Assembly: GCF_017352155.2 (NCBI RefSeq)
Contig: NZ_CP071462.1
Span: 186,001 to 250,000, forward strand
DNA length: 64,000 bases
Reading direction: 5' to 3'
Source: Haloterrigena alkaliphila
Lineage (GTDB): Archaea; Halobacteriota; Halobacteria; Halobacteriales; Natrialbaceae
Part shown: in pieces, positions 7,962 through 16,412 of the stretch
Layout: the number at the start of each line of letters is the position of its first letter
Numbering within the stretch: the first letter of the stretch is position 1
Made by a program: the position numbers and the translations under genes
Notes under the pieces: generated by a model
Database searches by the model: none
Told to the model about the DNA's origin: nothing
What the model saw: the letters and a program-made list of their open reading frames with translations, nothing else

Positions 7962-8990
7962 ATGGACGACCCGCTCTCGAGCGACACGCTCCGCGGGCGA
8001 ACCGGAGAGAACCGGATCGCCCACTGGCTCCTGCTCGACGTCGACCGATGGCTGCTCGCGGGCATCCTGTCGGTCGCGACATTCGCCACGTTCGTGGGAC
8101 TCGGCGCGATCGCCCTGCCGTTCCGCGAGGCGGTGGAGAACGGGACGCCGATCGATACGGCGTTCCAGGCGCTGATCGCCGCTATCCTCACCGGCGTCAC
8201 GCTCGTCGTCTCGATCAATCAACTGGTGCTCTCGCAGGAACTCGGGCGGCTGGGCGACCAGTACACGTGGATGGACGAGGCGATGACCTACCGCAGCGAC
8301 GCCGAGGAGCTGTTCGGACGGGTCGGACCGCCCGACCCCGCGCAGTTCCTGCAGGAACTCGTGAAGACCAGCAGCGATCGAGCGGAGGCGCTTCGCGAAG
8401 CCGTCGCCGACACCGACGACGACGCGCTCCGCGAACGAGCCGAGCGACTCGTCGAGAACGTCTGTCGGAACTCCGACGAGATCCGCTCGCAGCTCGAGAC
8501 CTCCCAGTTCGGCGAGTTCGGCGTCCTCCGCTCGGGATTGAACTACAACTACTCCTGGAAGATCTACGCGGTCCGGCGACTGCGCGACGAACACGGGGAG
8601 ACCCTCGACGAGGAGCAGTTGGCGGCGTTCGACGGGCTGATCGACAGCCTGACGATGTTCGGTCCGGCGCTCGAGCACTTCAAGTCGCTGTACTTCCAGT
8701 GGGAACTCGTCCACCTCACGCGGTCGATCCTGTACGCCGGCCTGCCGGGCGTGATCGCCGCGACGGCGACGGTGCTGTACCTCGATCCCGAACTGGTCCC
8801 GGGCGCGACCCTCGGCGTCGACAATATCGTGTGGGTCGTCAGCGCCAGCGGAACGATCGCGCTCCTCCCGTTCTTCCTGCTCGCGGTCTACGTGCTGCGA
8901 ATCGCCACGGTCTCGAAGCGAACCGGCTCCCTCGGACCGTTCATCCTCCGCCGCGCGGAGCGGACGGAGGCGATCGACTGGGACGAGTGA
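7962..8990 (+). CDS. haloarchaeal multi-spanning membrane protein of unknown function
   Basis: A 342-residue protein with two hydrophobic segments near the N-terminus (about residues 30-55 and 68-90), a long soluble, strongly charged middle part, and two more hydrophobic segments (about 246-266 and 280-310) near the C-terminus. No catalytic or transport motif is recognisable. The arrangement of two helix pairs flanking a cytoplasmic domain loosely recalls bestrophin-like or YbjM-like membrane proteins, but I cannot assign a family. It stands alone, about 50 bp before a methyltransferase gene on the same strand. Confidence 0.7.
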   Translation: MDDPLSSDTLRGRTGENRIAHWLLLDVDRWLLAGILSVATFATFVGLGAIALPFREAVENGTPIDTAFQALIAAILTGVTLVVSINQLVLSQELGRLGDQYTWMDEAMTYRSDAEELFGRVGPPDPAQFLQELVKTSSDRAEALREAVADTDDDALRERAERLVENVCRNSDEIRSQLETSQFGEFGVLRSGLNYNYSWKIYAVRRLRDEHGETLDEEQLAAFDGLIDSLTMFGPALEHFKSLYFQWELVHLTRSILYAGLPGVIAATATVLYLDPELVPGATLGVDNIVWVVSASGTIALLPFFLLAVYVLRIATVSKRTGSLGPFILRRAERTEAIDWDE

Positions 8991-9041
8991 GTCGGGTCCG
9001 GAACCAGCCACGTTCAAGTGGCTCGTACGGATCTACCCCGT

Positions 9042-9911
9042 ATGGTCGACGAAGAGGAGGAGTCGAACCGCTGGGACGCCGACGACTACGACGACGACCA
9101 CTCGTTCGTCTACGAGTACGGGTCGGACGTCCTCGAACTCCTCGACCCCGAACCGGGCGAACGGATTCTCGACCTCGGCTGCGGGACGGGCCACCTGACG
9201 GCCCGGATCGCGGACGCCGGCGCGACCACCATCGGCGTCGACAGCGCGCCCGAGATGATCGAGCGCGCCCGTGAGGAACACGCGGTTCCGACGATCGACT
9301 CGACGCCGACGGAGCCGGCGGACGAGGGCTCGGCAGACCACTCGGTGCCGACGGACCGGGCGGACGACTCGGCGCCGAGGTTCGTCCGCGCGGACGCCCG
9401 CACGTTGTCGTTCGAGGAGTCGTTCGACGCCGTCTTCTCGAACGCGGCGCTGCACTGGATTCCCGACGACGACCAGGACGCCGTCCTCTCCCGCGTCCGG
9501 GACGCGCTCCGTCCCGGGGGCCGGTTCGTCGCCGAACTCGGCGGAACGGGCAACGTCCAGCAGATAGTCGACGCGACGCTGGCGGCACTCGAGGCCCGGG
9601 GATACGAGGCCGAGACGCCGTGGTACTTCCCGAGCGTCGGCGAGTACGCGAGCCGACTCGAGGCCCACGGATTCGAGGTCCGGTACGCGCGACTGTTCGA
9701 CCGGCCGACCGAACTCGAGGGCGGCCCGTCGGGGATGGAAAACTGGCTCGAGATGTTCGGCGATAGCCTCTTCGAGGGGCTGTCGGCCGCTGAGCGCGCG
9801 GCGGTGATCGACGACGTCGAAACGCGACTCGAGCCGGAACTGTACGACGAGACATCGGCGACCTGGACCGCCGACTACCGGCGGCTCCGGTTCGAGGCCG
9901 TCAGGGCCTGA
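9042..9911 (+). CDS. class I SAM-dependent methyltransferase
   Basis: A 289-residue protein; the ATG at 9042 (MVDEEEESNRW) is chosen because it sits about 30 bp after an A/T-poor but plausible promoter and avoids an unusual N-terminal extension. LDLGCGTGHLTARI is SAM motif I, and FDAVFSNAALHWI is the motif IV region typical of trans-aconitate/ubiquinone-type small-molecule methyltransferases. An unusual Ser/Thr/Asp-rich stretch of about 35 residues interrupts the fold after the second strand (around residues 85-115). The methyl acceptor is unknown. Confidence 0.85.
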   Translation: MVDEEEESNRWDADDYDDDHSFVYEYGSDVLELLDPEPGERILDLGCGTGHLTARIADAGATTIGVDSAPEMIERAREEHAVPTIDSTPTEPADEGSADHSVPTDRADDSAPRFVRADARTLSFEESFDAVFSNAALHWIPDDDQDAVLSRVRDALRPGGRFVAELGGTGNVQQIVDATLAALEARGYEAETPWYFPSVGEYASRLEAHGFEVRYARLFDRPTELEGGPSGMENWLEMFGDSLFEGLSAAERAAVIDDVETRLEPELYDETSATWTADYRRLRFEAVRA

Positions 9912-9937
9912 GGCCTCACCGAACCCGACCCCGGCGC

Positions 9938-10537
9938 TCAAGGAAGATCGATACTGTCCAGCGGACCGTCGGTACCGACGACGATCGACCCGTCGCGGCG
10001 AACGACGATCCCGTAGCCGAGCAGCGTGAGTTCGAAAACAACGTTGTCGTCGTCCGATCCGCCGTCGCTCCGGAGCGACTCCTCGACGGCGAACGTGAGC
10101 GATTCCAGTTCCGGCGCGTCGTTCCCGACCGCCTCGAGCGTCGCCGTCGGGACGTCCCGAAGGACCCCGTCGACGGAAAACGAGATCACGCCGGGGGGCG
10201 AGTCGACCGATCCGCCGTTACCGGTCGCCGTCGAGGCGACTGCCCCCAACCCCTCCGCGACGTCTTCCCCGTCCGGCGTCGCCACGCCGACGTCGACGGT
10301 CTCGAGGCGCAGCGTCGCCGCATCGGTCAGGTCGATCGCCACGGGATCGGCGTCGCCGGACGACACCGTGACCTGAACGGGGTCCAGCGTCGCGCCCTCG
10401 AAGTTCGCGAGCAGGTCGGGAGTCACCGTCAGACTCCCCTCGACTGCGAACTCGAGCCGATCGGGCGGTCGTCGCTCGACGTCGGTTTCGGTCAGTTGGA
10501 TGCTCTCGGTGTCGTCGAGATCGATTGTCACGCTCAT
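9938..10537 (-). CDS. conserved haloarchaeal hypothetical protein
   Basis: A 199-residue, acidic, apparently all-beta protein beginning MSVTIDLDDTESIQL. It contains several similar strand-rich blocks, and no signal peptide, membrane segment or catalytic motif. The ATG at 10535-10537 is chosen over an upstream in-frame ATG because the extension is non-acidic and low in coding character. It is convergent with the methyltransferase gene and divergent from the Gfo/Idh-type oxidoreductase gene. The function is unknown. Confidence 0.6.
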   Translation of the reverse strand: MSVTIDLDDTESIQLTETDVERRPPDRLEFAVEGSLTVTPDLLANFEGATLDPVQVTVSSGDADPVAIDLTDAATLRLETVDVGVATPDGEDVAEGLGAVASTATGNGGSVDSPPGVISFSVDGVLRDVPTATLEAVGNDAPELESLTFAVEESLRSDGGSDDDNVVFELTLLGYGIVVRRDGSIVVGTDGPLDSIDLP

Positions 10538-10673
10538 GTGTCCACCCCTCGGTGCGTAACCGTACGCTCCGCGTACGTGAAACGGTATCGACCCACACGA
10601 AAAACCGATCGCGGAACCGGACCGCACCGCCGGACGGCAAAGCGCTAACTGTCGGGACGGTGAACGGCAGCGT

Positions 10674-11798
10674 ATGACCCTCGAGGTCGGCGTTCTCGGC
10701 TATCGATTCATGGGCAAAGCACACGCAAACGCGATGGCGCGGCTGCCGATGTTCTTTCCGGACGCGCCCGACGTCGAACGCGCCGTCTTGATCGGTCGCG
10801 ACGAGGAGGCGTTGACCGACGCCGCCGAGCGACTCGGCTTCGACGCCATCGCCACCGACTGGACCGACGTCGTCGCCGACGCCGACGTCTTCTACAACCT
10901 CGGGCCGAATCACGTCCACGCCGAGCCCTCGATCGCCGCGCTCGAGGCCGGGACGCCCGTCTTCTGCGAGAAACCGCTGGCGCCCACGCTCGAGGACGCC
11001 CGGAAGATGGCCGACGCGGCCCGCGAGGCCGACGTCCCCGCCGGCTGCGCCTTCAACTACCGGTTCGTGCCCGCGATCCGGTACGCGAAGGGGCTGCTCG
11101 AGGCGGGCGAACTCGGCGAGATCCGCCACGTCCGGGGGCGGTACCTGCAGGACTGGCTGGTCGACCCCGCGGAACCGTGGTCGTGGCGCCTCGACGAGGA
11201 GCTGGCCGGGTCGGGCGTGCTGGGTGACCTCGGCGCGCACACGGTGGACCTGCTCCGGTTCCTCGTGGGTGACGACGACCTCGCTGGCGACATCGAACGC
11301 GTCAGCGGGCACCTGCAGACGTTCGTCGACGAGCGACCAGTCGACGAGGACGACGGCGAAACGAGACCCGTGACGGTCGACGACGCCTACTCCGCGCAAC
11401 TCGCGTTCGCGAACGGCGCGATGGGGACGCTCGAGGCCTCCCGGTTCGCGACGGGCCACAAGAACGACCACACGATCGAGATCCACGGCTCCGAGGGCAG
11501 CCTGCGGTTCTCCCTCGAGCGCCTGAACGAACTCGAGGTGCTCCGCCGGGACGAGAACCGCGGCTACGAGACGATTCTGGTGACCGACGCGGACGACCCC
11601 TACGTCGACCACTGGTGGCCGCCGGGCCACGTGCTGGGCTGGGAGCACACCTTCGTCCACGAGAACTACGAGTTCCTGAGCGCAATCGATTCGGGAAGCG
11701 AGTTCGAACCGAGTTTCGAGGACGGTCTCGAGGCCCAGCGCATCCTCGCGGCGATCGAGGACGGCGACGAGCGCGGCGAGTGGGTGACGTTGGACTAG
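10674..11798 (+). CDS. Gfo/Idh/MocA family NAD(P)-dependent oxidoreductase
   Basis: A 374-residue enzyme with an N-terminal Rossmann fold (GVLGYRFMGKAHANA) and the family signature EKPLAPTLEDA near residue 100, where the lysine contributes to catalysis. The C-terminal alpha/beta domain follows (SGVLGDLGAHTVDLLRFL). Members oxidise or reduce sugars, inositols or related polyols. The specific substrate cannot be told; no sugar genes are adjacent. Its 3' side is a noncoding region with an inverted-repeat element. Confidence 0.9.
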   Translation: MTLEVGVLGYRFMGKAHANAMARLPMFFPDAPDVERAVLIGRDEEALTDAAERLGFDAIATDWTDVVADADVFYNLGPNHVHAEPSIAALEAGTPVFCEKPLAPTLEDARKMADAAREADVPAGCAFNYRFVPAIRYAKGLLEAGELGEIRHVRGRYLQDWLVDPAEPWSWRLDEELAGSGVLGDLGAHTVDLLRFLVGDDDLAGDIERVSGHLQTFVDERPVDEDDGETRPVTVDDAYSAQLAFANGAMGTLEASRFATGHKNDHTIEIHGSEGSLRFSLERLNELEVLRRDENRGYETILVTDADDPYVDHWWPPGHVLGWEHTFVHENYEFLSAIDSGSEFEPSFEDGLEAQRILAAIEDGDERGEWVTLD

Positions 11799-11848
11799 CA
11801 CGAGCGCCTGAGAGAGTCGGTCTGAGTTCGTGTGGGCGGACAATCGCT

Positions 11849-12075
11849 CCGCGGTGGCGTGCGCTGTCGGCTGACCGAACGAATGTGAGGGCAGCCGATG
11901 ACAACGCGCGAGGGATGAGCGAGTGCAACGAGCGAATCGGCTGGGGAGGTCGTGGCAATTCCCTGTTGCCAGCATGACTGCTGACCCGAGACAGTCCACC
12001 GGCCGTCCTCTCGTGCTGGCAACGAGGAGAACCACACCCTCCCCAGCCGATTCGCTCACTCCCTGCGGTCGCTCG
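11849..12075. repeat. inverted pair of a dispersed noncoding repeat
   Basis: One arm on the plus strand contains AATCGGCTGGGGAGG (11935-11949) and GTTGCCAGCA (965-974 within 11.9 kb, i.e. 11965-11974). The mirror arm contains TGCTGGCAAC (12014-12023) and CCTCCCCAGCCGATT (12038-12052). A related copy with the same order of blocks (GCGGTGGCG, GAGGGATGAGCGAGTG, AATCGGCTGGGGAGG, GTTGCCA) lies at 54350-54590. The 566-bp spacer 11799-12364 holds no convincing gene. Confidence 0.75.
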
Positions 12076-12364
12076 TGAAACTCGCGAAGACCCCGCACGG
12101 CTTCGTCCCGCGATTCACTTTCGTTCATCGCGGAACAGCGCGCACCACTGCACAAGACTGGCATCTACTGTGTAACAGGGCGTCGGCGGACAGGAGAACC
12201 GTATCTCGATGTCGAGTTCGTAGCGGTCGAATCCGAGGGGTCGTTCGCTGGGAACGGGAACGACCGCCGCGTTGGAACTGGACGTACCCAACCCGCTCAC
12301 TCGAGGAGAAGCGACGATCACCTGACAGAACTTTTGTAGTCTCGCTGAAAACCCTTACGCAGGA

Positions 12365-12934
12365 ATGGACGACCGAATTCGTGAGTTCGTCGCCGACGAT
12401 GCCTGGCTCTTCGTGGCGGTCGTGACGCTCGGACTGACCAGTATCGTGGGGGTCGCCGGCCTCGAGGCGCTCGCAGGCGCGGTCGCGGTTGCGGGGTGGT
12501 TCCTGCTGACGCCGATCCTGCTGTTCTGGGGCGAGGAGGTCGCCGTCCTGTTGGCCGGCGACGGCGAGAACGAATCGACCGCGCCGTCCCACCAGACCGA
12601 ACCGGACGTCGACGCGGACCCGCTCGAGGAACTCAAGCGTCGCTACGCGGCGGGAGAGATCGACGACGCGGAGTTCGAACGACGCCTCGAGCGCCTCGTG
12701 GCGGTCGACGAGTTACCCGACGACGCGTTCGCCACCGGGTCGGCCGACGGAACGGCGGGAACGGATGCCGATCCCGGGACTGACTCGCTCGAGCGCGAAC
12801 GGAAACGGGACCGAACCCTCGAGGACGACAGCGAAAACCTCGAGGACAATCGCGACCGAAATCGCAGTCGCGACGCTGACCAAAACCGCGAGCGCGAGGC
12901 CGACCGAAACCGCGAACGAGAACGGGAGCGCTAA
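12365..12934 (+). CDS. SHOCT-domain membrane-anchored protein
   Basis: A 189-residue protein with two hydrophobic segments (about residues 14-35 and 38-60), then a SHOCT domain at about 81-110 (DPLEELKRRYAAGEIDDAEFERRLERLV). This short C-terminal oligomerisation-type helix pair is common in haloarchaeal membrane proteins. The last 60 residues are a repetitive run of Arg, Glu, Asp and Asn (NRERE-type), probably unstructured or coiled. The function is unknown. The gene starts just after the repeat-bearing spacer, with a TTTTGTAG box about 35 bp upstream. Confidence 0.82.
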   Translation: MDDRIREFVADDAWLFVAVVTLGLTSIVGVAGLEALAGAVAVAGWFLLTPILLFWGEEVAVLLAGDGENESTAPSHQTEPDVDADPLEELKRRYAAGEIDDAEFERRLERLVAVDELPDDAFATGSADGTAGTDADPGTDSLERERKRDRTLEDDSENLEDNRDRNRSRDADQNREREADRNRERERER

Positions 12935-12981
12935 CCGCCGACTCCGTAACGTACACGCCACCCCGTCGTCTCCACGGGGAT

Positions 12982-13380
12982 ATGGCAGCCTACGAGACGT
13001 CGATCGACGTCCGGACCGACGACCTCGGGCGGAGCGGCCACGTCAACAACTCGAAGTTCGTCGCCTACACCGATCTCGCCCGCGACCGGTACCTCGCGGC
13101 CCGCGGCTACGATCCCGATGATCTCGAGCACCTGGTCGTCCACCTCGAGATCGACTACGAGCGGGGACTGGGGACGCTCGCGCCGGTCGCCGTCGGCGTC
13201 GACGTCGCCGATATCGGCGAGACGAGTTTTACCCTCGAGTACGAACTCCGGGACCGCGAGAACGCGGTGGTCGCCACCGTCACGACCGTCGCCGTGGTCG
13301 TGGACGACGACGGGCCGACGCCGCTCCCGGCCCCGCTTCGGGAGGGATTGGTGGCGGACCGCGAGTCGGCCGCGGAGTGA
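12982..13380 (+). CDS. acyl-CoA thioesterase, 4HBT hotdog family
   Basis: A 132-residue single hotdog-fold protein. The DDLGRSGHVNNSKFVAYTDLAR region is the typical active-site segment of 4-hydroxybenzoyl-CoA thioesterase-type enzymes, where Asp/His-Val-Asn-Asn positions water to hydrolyse acyl-CoA. It would release CoA and a free acid in the cytoplasm. It is followed closely by a quinone reductase-like gene on the same strand; a functional link is not evident. Confidence 0.88.
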   Translation: MAAYETSIDVRTDDLGRSGHVNNSKFVAYTDLARDRYLAARGYDPDDLEHLVVHLEIDYERGLGTLAPVAVGVDVADIGETSFTLEYELRDRENAVVATVTTVAVVVDDDGPTPLPAPLREGLVADRESAAE

Positions 13381-13440
13381 CCAGCAGGGTTCTCCGAAAG
13401 CCTCGAGTTTTCCCGCCCGGCGACCCAACCGTCGACCGTT

Positions 13441-14445
13441 ATGGCTTCGGAGATGACCGCCCACGTGATCGAGGAGTTCGGCGATCCGGACGTCTTCGAG
13501 CGGACGACCGTCGACGTCCCCGACCCGGGTCCCGAGGAGATCCGGGTCGAGGTCGTCGCGACGAGCCTCAACCCCGTCGACTACAAGATCCGGCAGGGGG
13601 CGATTCCGGACTTCGCCCCCGAGTTCCCCGCGACGCTGCACTGCGACGTCGCGGGCGTCGTCGACGCCGTGGGGGAAGCGGTCGACGACTTCGCGGAAGG
13701 CGACGAGGTCTACGGGATGCCCGGCGGCGCGGGACGACAGGGCGCGCTGGCCGAGTACGTCGTCGGCCACGCTGGCACGTTCGCCCGCGCCCCCGAGACG
13801 CTCCCGCTGGCCGACGCCGCGGCCCTCCCGGTCGTCGCGCTGACCGCCTGGGAACTGCTCACCGACAAGGCCAGCGTCGCCGACGGCGACGAGGTACTCG
13901 TCTACGGCGCGAGCGGCGGCGTCGGCCACATCGCCGTTCAGCTGGCCGATCACTTCGGGGCGACCGTCACCGGGACCGGCTCGAGCGAGGAGAAACGCGC
14001 CCTCGCGGAGGAACTCGGCGCGGACGCGACGGTCGACTACACCGAGACGGACGTCACAACTTACGTCGACGAGCACGCCGGCGGCGCGGGGTTCGACCTC
14101 GTCGTGGATCCGATCGGGGACGACCACCTCGAGACGGCCTTCGAGGCGGTTCGTCCCTACGGCAGCGTCGTGACGACCGAGTCGAGCGCGGCCCAGGACG
14201 TGGACCTCGCGCCGATGCACGAGAACTCGCTCGAACTCGGCGTCGTACTGGTCATCCTGCCCGTTCTACTCGGCGATCGACAGGAGCGTATCGGCGAGGA
14301 ACTCGCGGAGATCGCGGCGCTCGTCGACGACGGCGCCGTCGAACCCTACATCGAGGATCGGTTCGCGTTCGACGAGGTCGCGGACGTTCACCGCCGCGGC
14401 GAGGAGGGGAACTTCCTCGGCAAACTCCTGCTGGTCAACGAGTGA
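13441..14445 (+). CDS. NADPH:quinone reductase-like MDR oxidoreductase
   Basis: A 334-residue zinc-free medium-chain dehydrogenase/reductase. The N-terminal GroES-like domain includes SLNPVDYKIRQG, and the nucleotide-binding Rossmann fold includes VYGASGGVGHIAVQLA near residues 155-170, both typical of zeta-crystallin-type quinone oxidoreductases. No zinc-binding cysteines are present. It reduces a quinone or an activated double bond with NADPH; the substrate is unknown. Start MASEMTAH at 13441 is used; 13453 is a possible alternative. The stop codon region is tandemly duplicated (21 bp). Confidence 0.88.
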   Translation: MASEMTAHVIEEFGDPDVFERTTVDVPDPGPEEIRVEVVATSLNPVDYKIRQGAIPDFAPEFPATLHCDVAGVVDAVGEAVDDFAEGDEVYGMPGGAGRQGALAEYVVGHAGTFARAPETLPLADAAALPVVALTAWELLTDKASVADGDEVLVYGASGGVGHIAVQLADHFGATVTGTGSSEEKRALAEELGADATVDYTETDVTTYVDEHAGGAGFDLVVDPIGDDHLETAFEAVRPYGSVVTTESSAAQDVDLAPMHENSLELGVVLVILPVLLGDRQERIGEELAEIAALVDDGAVEPYIEDRFAFDEVADVHRRGEEGNFLGKLLLVNE

Positions 14446-14466
14446 GGCATCCTCGTCCGCGAGTGA
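14434..14466 (+). repeat. 21-bp tandem duplication spanning a stop codon
   Basis: GTCAACGAGTGA (14434-14445, end of the oxidoreductase gene) is repeated as GTCCGCGAGTGA (14455-14466) exactly 21 bp on, so a second in-frame stop of the same context follows the first. Confidence 0.6.
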
Positions 14467-14502
14467 TCGCCTCAGCTCCCGCGTATCGTCGGCGAGGCCG
14501 CG

Positions 14503-14757
14503 TCACTCTCCGGCCGGCTCGACCTTGACGACCGTCCCGATCTCGTCGTAGCGGATGCTCCCGCCCTCGAGCGACTGGTCGTCGAGTTCGAGATAGCCCG
14601 GCTCGATACCGGTCACTTCACCGATGTACTCCGGATCGTCGGCGCCGGTCCGGTCGCGCTCCCAGACTTCGACCAGCTCGCCGACGGTTACGTGTTCGCG
14701 AACGAGCGTCGCGGCGCGCTCCTCGGTGGCGTCCGGCGGAATCGTGAGTTCGGTCAT
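14503..14757 (-). CDS. small conserved haloarchaeal protein (84 aa)
   Basis: An 84-residue acidic protein, MTELTIPPDATEERAATL..., predicted to be mixed helix then beta strands. The second half (YIGEVTGIEPGYLELDD) resembles a small SH3-like/PRC-like beta fold, but I cannot name a family. The codon use and acidic composition are those of real haloarchaeal genes. It is convergent with the MDR oxidoreductase and divergent from the HD-domain gene. Confidence 0.7.
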   Translation of the reverse strand: MTELTIPPDATEERAATLVREHVTVGELVEVWERDRTGADDPEYIGEVTGIEPGYLELDDQSLEGGSIRYDEIGTVVKVEPAGE

Positions 14758-14886
14758 ATCGATACGGGAGAACGGCGGCCACGCCGGTAAGCACCCCCGC
14801 GTCAGGTGACGGGGGCTTTTACGTGGTCGCGTATCGATCCCCCATTCTCACGACAGTTTTTGTATACGAGCGCCCAAGCGGTGCGT

Positions 14887-16119
14887 ATGAAGACCATCAA
14901 GGACAGCGTCCACGACCACATTCGGATCGACGGGGTCGCTCGCGACCTCCTCGATACGCCCGCGGTACAGCGACTCCGGAACATCCGCCAGCTCGGGACC
15001 GTCTCGCTGGTCTATCCGTCGGCCAATCACACCCGCTTCGAACACAGCCTCGGCGTGTACCACCTCGCCTGTGAAGCCCTCGATCACCTCAACGTGGAGG
15101 GGAAACGGGCCGAACGGGTCCACGCCGCGGCGCTGTTGCACGACGTCGGTCACGGTCCCTTCAGCCACAACCTGGAGCCGATCACGCACCGCCGAACTGG
15201 CCGGTACCACGACGACGTCCACGACCTGCTGGCCGACGGCGCCGTCGGCGACGTCCTCCGCGAGCACGACCTCGAGCCGTCGGCCGTCGCGGACCTGGTG
15301 GCCGGCGAGGGCCGGTTCGGCCAGCTCGTCTCGGGCGAACTCGACGTCGACCGGATGGACTACCTCGTGCGCGACGCCCACCACACCGGCGTTCCCTACG
15401 GGACGATCGACCACGGCCGCCTCGTCCGCGAACTGACGTTCGCCGACGGCGAACTCGTCCTCGACGAGGGGAACGTCCAGACCGCCGAGAGCCTGCTGGT
15501 CGCGCGAGCGCTGATGAACCCCGCCGTCTACAGCCACAGCGTCGCGCGGATCGGCAAGGCGATGCTCCGCCGGGCGTCCGAACGGCTCCTCGACTCGCCG
15601 GAGACCGACGTCGACGCGGCCCGCCTCCAGCGGATGGACGACCACGACCTGATCGCCGCCCTCCGGTCCTGCCCCGAGACGTCGGAGTTCTCGCGACGAC
15701 TGGATCACCGGGACCTGTACAAGCGGGCCGTCTGGGCGGAGATCGACGACGTGCCCGGCGGCATCATCGAGGCCGACCACGAGGCGCTGCTGGAGTTCGA
15801 GCGGGAAATCGCCGACGACGCGGGGATCGATCCGGAGTGCGTGATCCTCGACGTCCCGAGCCGTCCGTCGATGAAGGAGTCGACCACGAGCGTGGTCGTC
15901 AACGGCGACATCCGTCGGCTCGAGCAACAGTCGCCGTTAGTCGAGGCGCTGCGCGCGAGCCAGTACTCCCAGTGGCGCCTCGGCGTCTACTCGCCGCCCG
16001 AGATGCGCGACCAGGTCGGCCGGTCGGCGGTCGAAACGCTCGGACTGGACATCGACGGGGCGCTGGTCAGCGAGGTCCGGGACGGACTGGACGCGACGCT
16101 GGATCAGTTCGTCGACTGA
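14887..16119 (+). CDS. HD-domain phosphohydrolase (SAMHD1/dGTPase-like)
   Basis: A 410-residue protein starting MKTIKDSVHDHIRI at 14887, which lies about 26 bp after the TATA-like TTTTTGTATAC. Residues around 30-60 (RLRNIRQLGTVSLVYPSANHTRFEHSLGV) and 75-90 (LLHDVGHGPFSH) match HD hydrolases of the dNTPase/SAMHD1 group. The second His-Asp pair binds the metal, and DRMDYLVRDAHHTG carries a further metal-ligand aspartate. Such enzymes hydrolyse nucleotides or other phosphoesters; the substrate is not determined. Weak 20-24-bp repeats containing CGACCG follow from the stop codon. Confidence 0.92.
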   Translation: MKTIKDSVHDHIRIDGVARDLLDTPAVQRLRNIRQLGTVSLVYPSANHTRFEHSLGVYHLACEALDHLNVEGKRAERVHAAALLHDVGHGPFSHNLEPITHRRTGRYHDDVHDLLADGAVGDVLREHDLEPSAVADLVAGEGRFGQLVSGELDVDRMDYLVRDAHHTGVPYGTIDHGRLVRELTFADGELVLDEGNVQTAESLLVARALMNPAVYSHSVARIGKAMLRRASERLLDSPETDVDAARLQRMDDHDLIAALRSCPETSEFSRRLDHRDLYKRAVWAEIDDVPGGIIEADHEALLEFEREIADDAGIDPECVILDVPSRPSMKESTTSVVVNGDIRRLEQQSPLVEALRASQYSQWRLGVYSPPEMRDQVGRSAVETLGLDIDGALVSEVRDGLDATLDQFVD

Positions 16120-16412
16120 TCGCACCCCGCTCGAGCCGACCGCAACCTCCTCGAGTCGACCGCGTCCCCGCAGTTCGAACCGGTGGGCGAGTCGTTGATG
16201 CAGTTCGCGTCTGGACTCACCACGGGAAAAGCAATCGGACTGATAGGACCGCCCCGTATCGGATCGTTAATATCGTCCTACCTCGCGCTTCAGCCCCGTA
16301 TACCCCCGATTCAGGGTCAACGGATCCGTCATCCGACGTGAGATATCGACGCGGCTCCGCACTGTTATCGGAACATAACTTAACACGATCGTCCAATTTC
16401 TACGAATCACGA

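Noticed and set aside
7779-9017. Large overlapping frames in the 7.8-9.3 kb region on both strands
   Set aside because: They overlap the membrane-protein and methyltransferase genes in other frames and show the Arg-rich shadow composition.
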